Made by a program: the position numbers and the translations under genes. From assembly GCA_963703235.1 (NCBI GenBank), contig OY969802.1:2170001-2234000 (forward strand): DNA of 64,000 bases. The letters run 5' to 3'. The DNA comes from VRUE01 sp963703235 (lineage in GTDB: Bacteria > Actinomycetota > Thermoleophilia > Solirubrobacterales > 70-9). Under the pieces are notes generated by a model. It was not told the origin of the DNA, made no database searches, and was given only the letters and a program-made list of their open reading frames with translations. Below, in pieces: positions 63,398 through 64,000 of this stretch (its first letter is position 1; every line of letters begins with the position of its first letter).

Positions 63398-63754
63398 GTG
63401 ACCGCGTCCGTCCTGATAGTCGACGACCACCCCAGCTTCCGGGCCAGCGCGCGGCGGATGCTCGAGGCGAACGGTTACTCGGTGGTCGGCGAGGCGGCCG
63501 ACGGCGAGGCGGCGATCGCCGCCGCCGGTGCCCTCGGCCCCGACCTGGTCCTGCTCGACGTGCAGCTCCCGGACCTCGACGGCTTCGAGGTCGCCGCCCG
63601 GATCGCGGCCCTGAACGGCGACGCCCCCGCGATCGTCCTCACCTCCAGCCGCGATCTCTCCGACTTCGGCGAGGCGGTCGCCGAGAGCCCGGCGCGCGGC
63701 TTCATCGCCAAGAGCGAGCTCAGCGGCAAGACCTTCGCGGAGCTGGCCGGATGA
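63398..63754 (+). CDS. Response regulator receiver protein
   Basis: A 118-residue receiver-only protein: acidic pocket in LIVDDHP, phospho-acceptor Asp in DLVLLDVQLPDLDGFE, Thr in AIVLTSS and Lys in GFIAKSEL. No DNA-binding output domain is attached, although the N-terminus matches NarL-type regulators. Start GTG 63398 with GGAGG. Overlaps the histidine kinase gene by ATGA, so the two form a signalling pair. Confidence 0.92.
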   Translation: MTASVLIVDDHPSFRASARRMLEANGYSVVGEAADGEAAIAAAGALGPDLVLLDVQLPDLDGFEVAARIAALNGDAPAIVLTSSRDLSDFGEAVAESPARGFIAKSELSGKTFAELAG

Positions 63755-64000
63755 GCAGCCTGCGCCGCGCCCTGGTCGCGCTCGGGGTGCTCGCCTTCGC
63801 GGCCGGGATCGGCAGCGCCGCGCTGATCCTGACCAGCGACCACGCCGACCTCCGCGGCCTGTCGGCGGCGCTGATCCTGACCGCGGGCTGGAGCTTCGCC
63901 GGCACCGGCCTCTACGCCTGGGACCGCCGGCCCGACAACAGCATCGGGCCACTGATGACGGCAATCGGCTTCACCTGGTTCTTCCAGGGGCTGACGGCGG
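63751..64000 (+). CDS. Sensor histidine kinase, N-terminal part (cut by window end)
   Basis: 83 residues are visible: MSSLRRALVALGVLAFAAGI, then membrane helices (LSAALILTAGWSFAGTGLYAW) and WDRRPDNSIGPLMTAIGFTWFFQGL. The RRPxNxIGxLM loop between spans is characteristic of the membrane sensor part of actinobacterial histidine kinases. ATG 63751 overlaps the receiver gene. The catalytic domains lie beyond the window. Confidence 0.8.
   Translation, partial: MSSLRRALVALGVLAFAAGIGSAALILTSDHADLRGLSAALILTAGWSFAGTGLYAWDRRPDNSIGPLMTAIGFTWFFQGLTA

Noticed and set aside
1..64000. CRISPR arrays, rRNA genes, insertion sequences with transposase
   Set aside because: No regularly spaced short repeats with unique spacers, no rRNA sequence and no transposase-like protein were found on reading the window.

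Overview
The window is high-GC DNA with the gene style of a high-GC Gram-positive bacterium, most likely an actinobacterium of the class Thermoleophilia (Solirubrobacterales-like). This placement is inference. It rests on the GC-rich codon use, the 4Fe-4S type PurF, the ThiS-ThiG fusion, the secreted proteins carrying a DADGDGFGDE calcium-binding motif, and several genes whose start codon sits only 6-7 nt after a TANNNT -10 box, as in leaderless transcripts.

Core chromosome, 1-32.6 kb. Purine synthesis genes are spread over the first 14.5 kb (purL, cut by the window start; purF; purN-purH). Between them lie a pair of paralogous secreted proteins flanking an orphan sugar-type ABC ATPase, a divergent MFS exporter/TetR pair with two operator copies, a secreted beta-propeller protein and a nitronate monooxygenase-like flavoprotein. 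Next come an ArsR-like regulator divergent from a possible 19-residue peptide gene, tRNA-Lys, and thiO-thiSG behind a TPP riboswitch, divergent from thiE. Central oxidative metabolism follows: lpd, a VapBC-type toxin-antitoxin pair, and pdhA-pdhB-pdhC. lipB-lipA, which make the lipoyl cofactor those enzymes need, come after an integral membrane protein gene. tRNA-Ala(TGC), a relatively AT-rich secreted protein, a DrrAB-type ABC exporter and an acidic disordered protein complete this part.

Integrated element, 32,658-52,315. A 45-bp direct repeat of the 3' part of tRNA-Ala(CGC) bounds about 19.7 kb. The left end holds a serine recombinase whose 3' end runs into the tRNA, followed by an ImmA-like peptidase, an XRE regulator, a small coiled-coil protein, a beta-class DNA methyltransferase, a replication-relaxation protein, a TraG/VirD4-like coupling ATPase and several small membrane or basic proteins. 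The right half looks like a defence cargo: an orphan 401-residue protein, two tandem structured repeats, a Shedu-like PD-(D/E)xK protein, then a compact row of D12-class adenine methylase, HerA-like ATPase, NurA-like nuclease with a zinc ribbon, and an EVE-like/nuclease-like gene broken by a frameshift. A RelE toxin with antitoxin and a ribbon-helix-helix gene close the element. The methylase-HerA-NurA-EVE row is the best candidate here for a little-described system.

Second accessory stretch, 52.3-60.4 kb. It ends at another tRNA-Ala 3' fragment, so it may be an older tandem island. It holds two secreted proteins, an AbiEi antitoxin beside a decayed AbiEii toxin, a stress/membrane cluster (PLDc_N-SHOCT, DUF6325-like, SHOCT, DUF1269), an MFS exporter and a two-TM potassium channel. 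The last 3.5 kb carry a basic Rho-N-like protein, an MMPL transporter, and a response regulator overlapping a histidine kinase gene cut by the window end.
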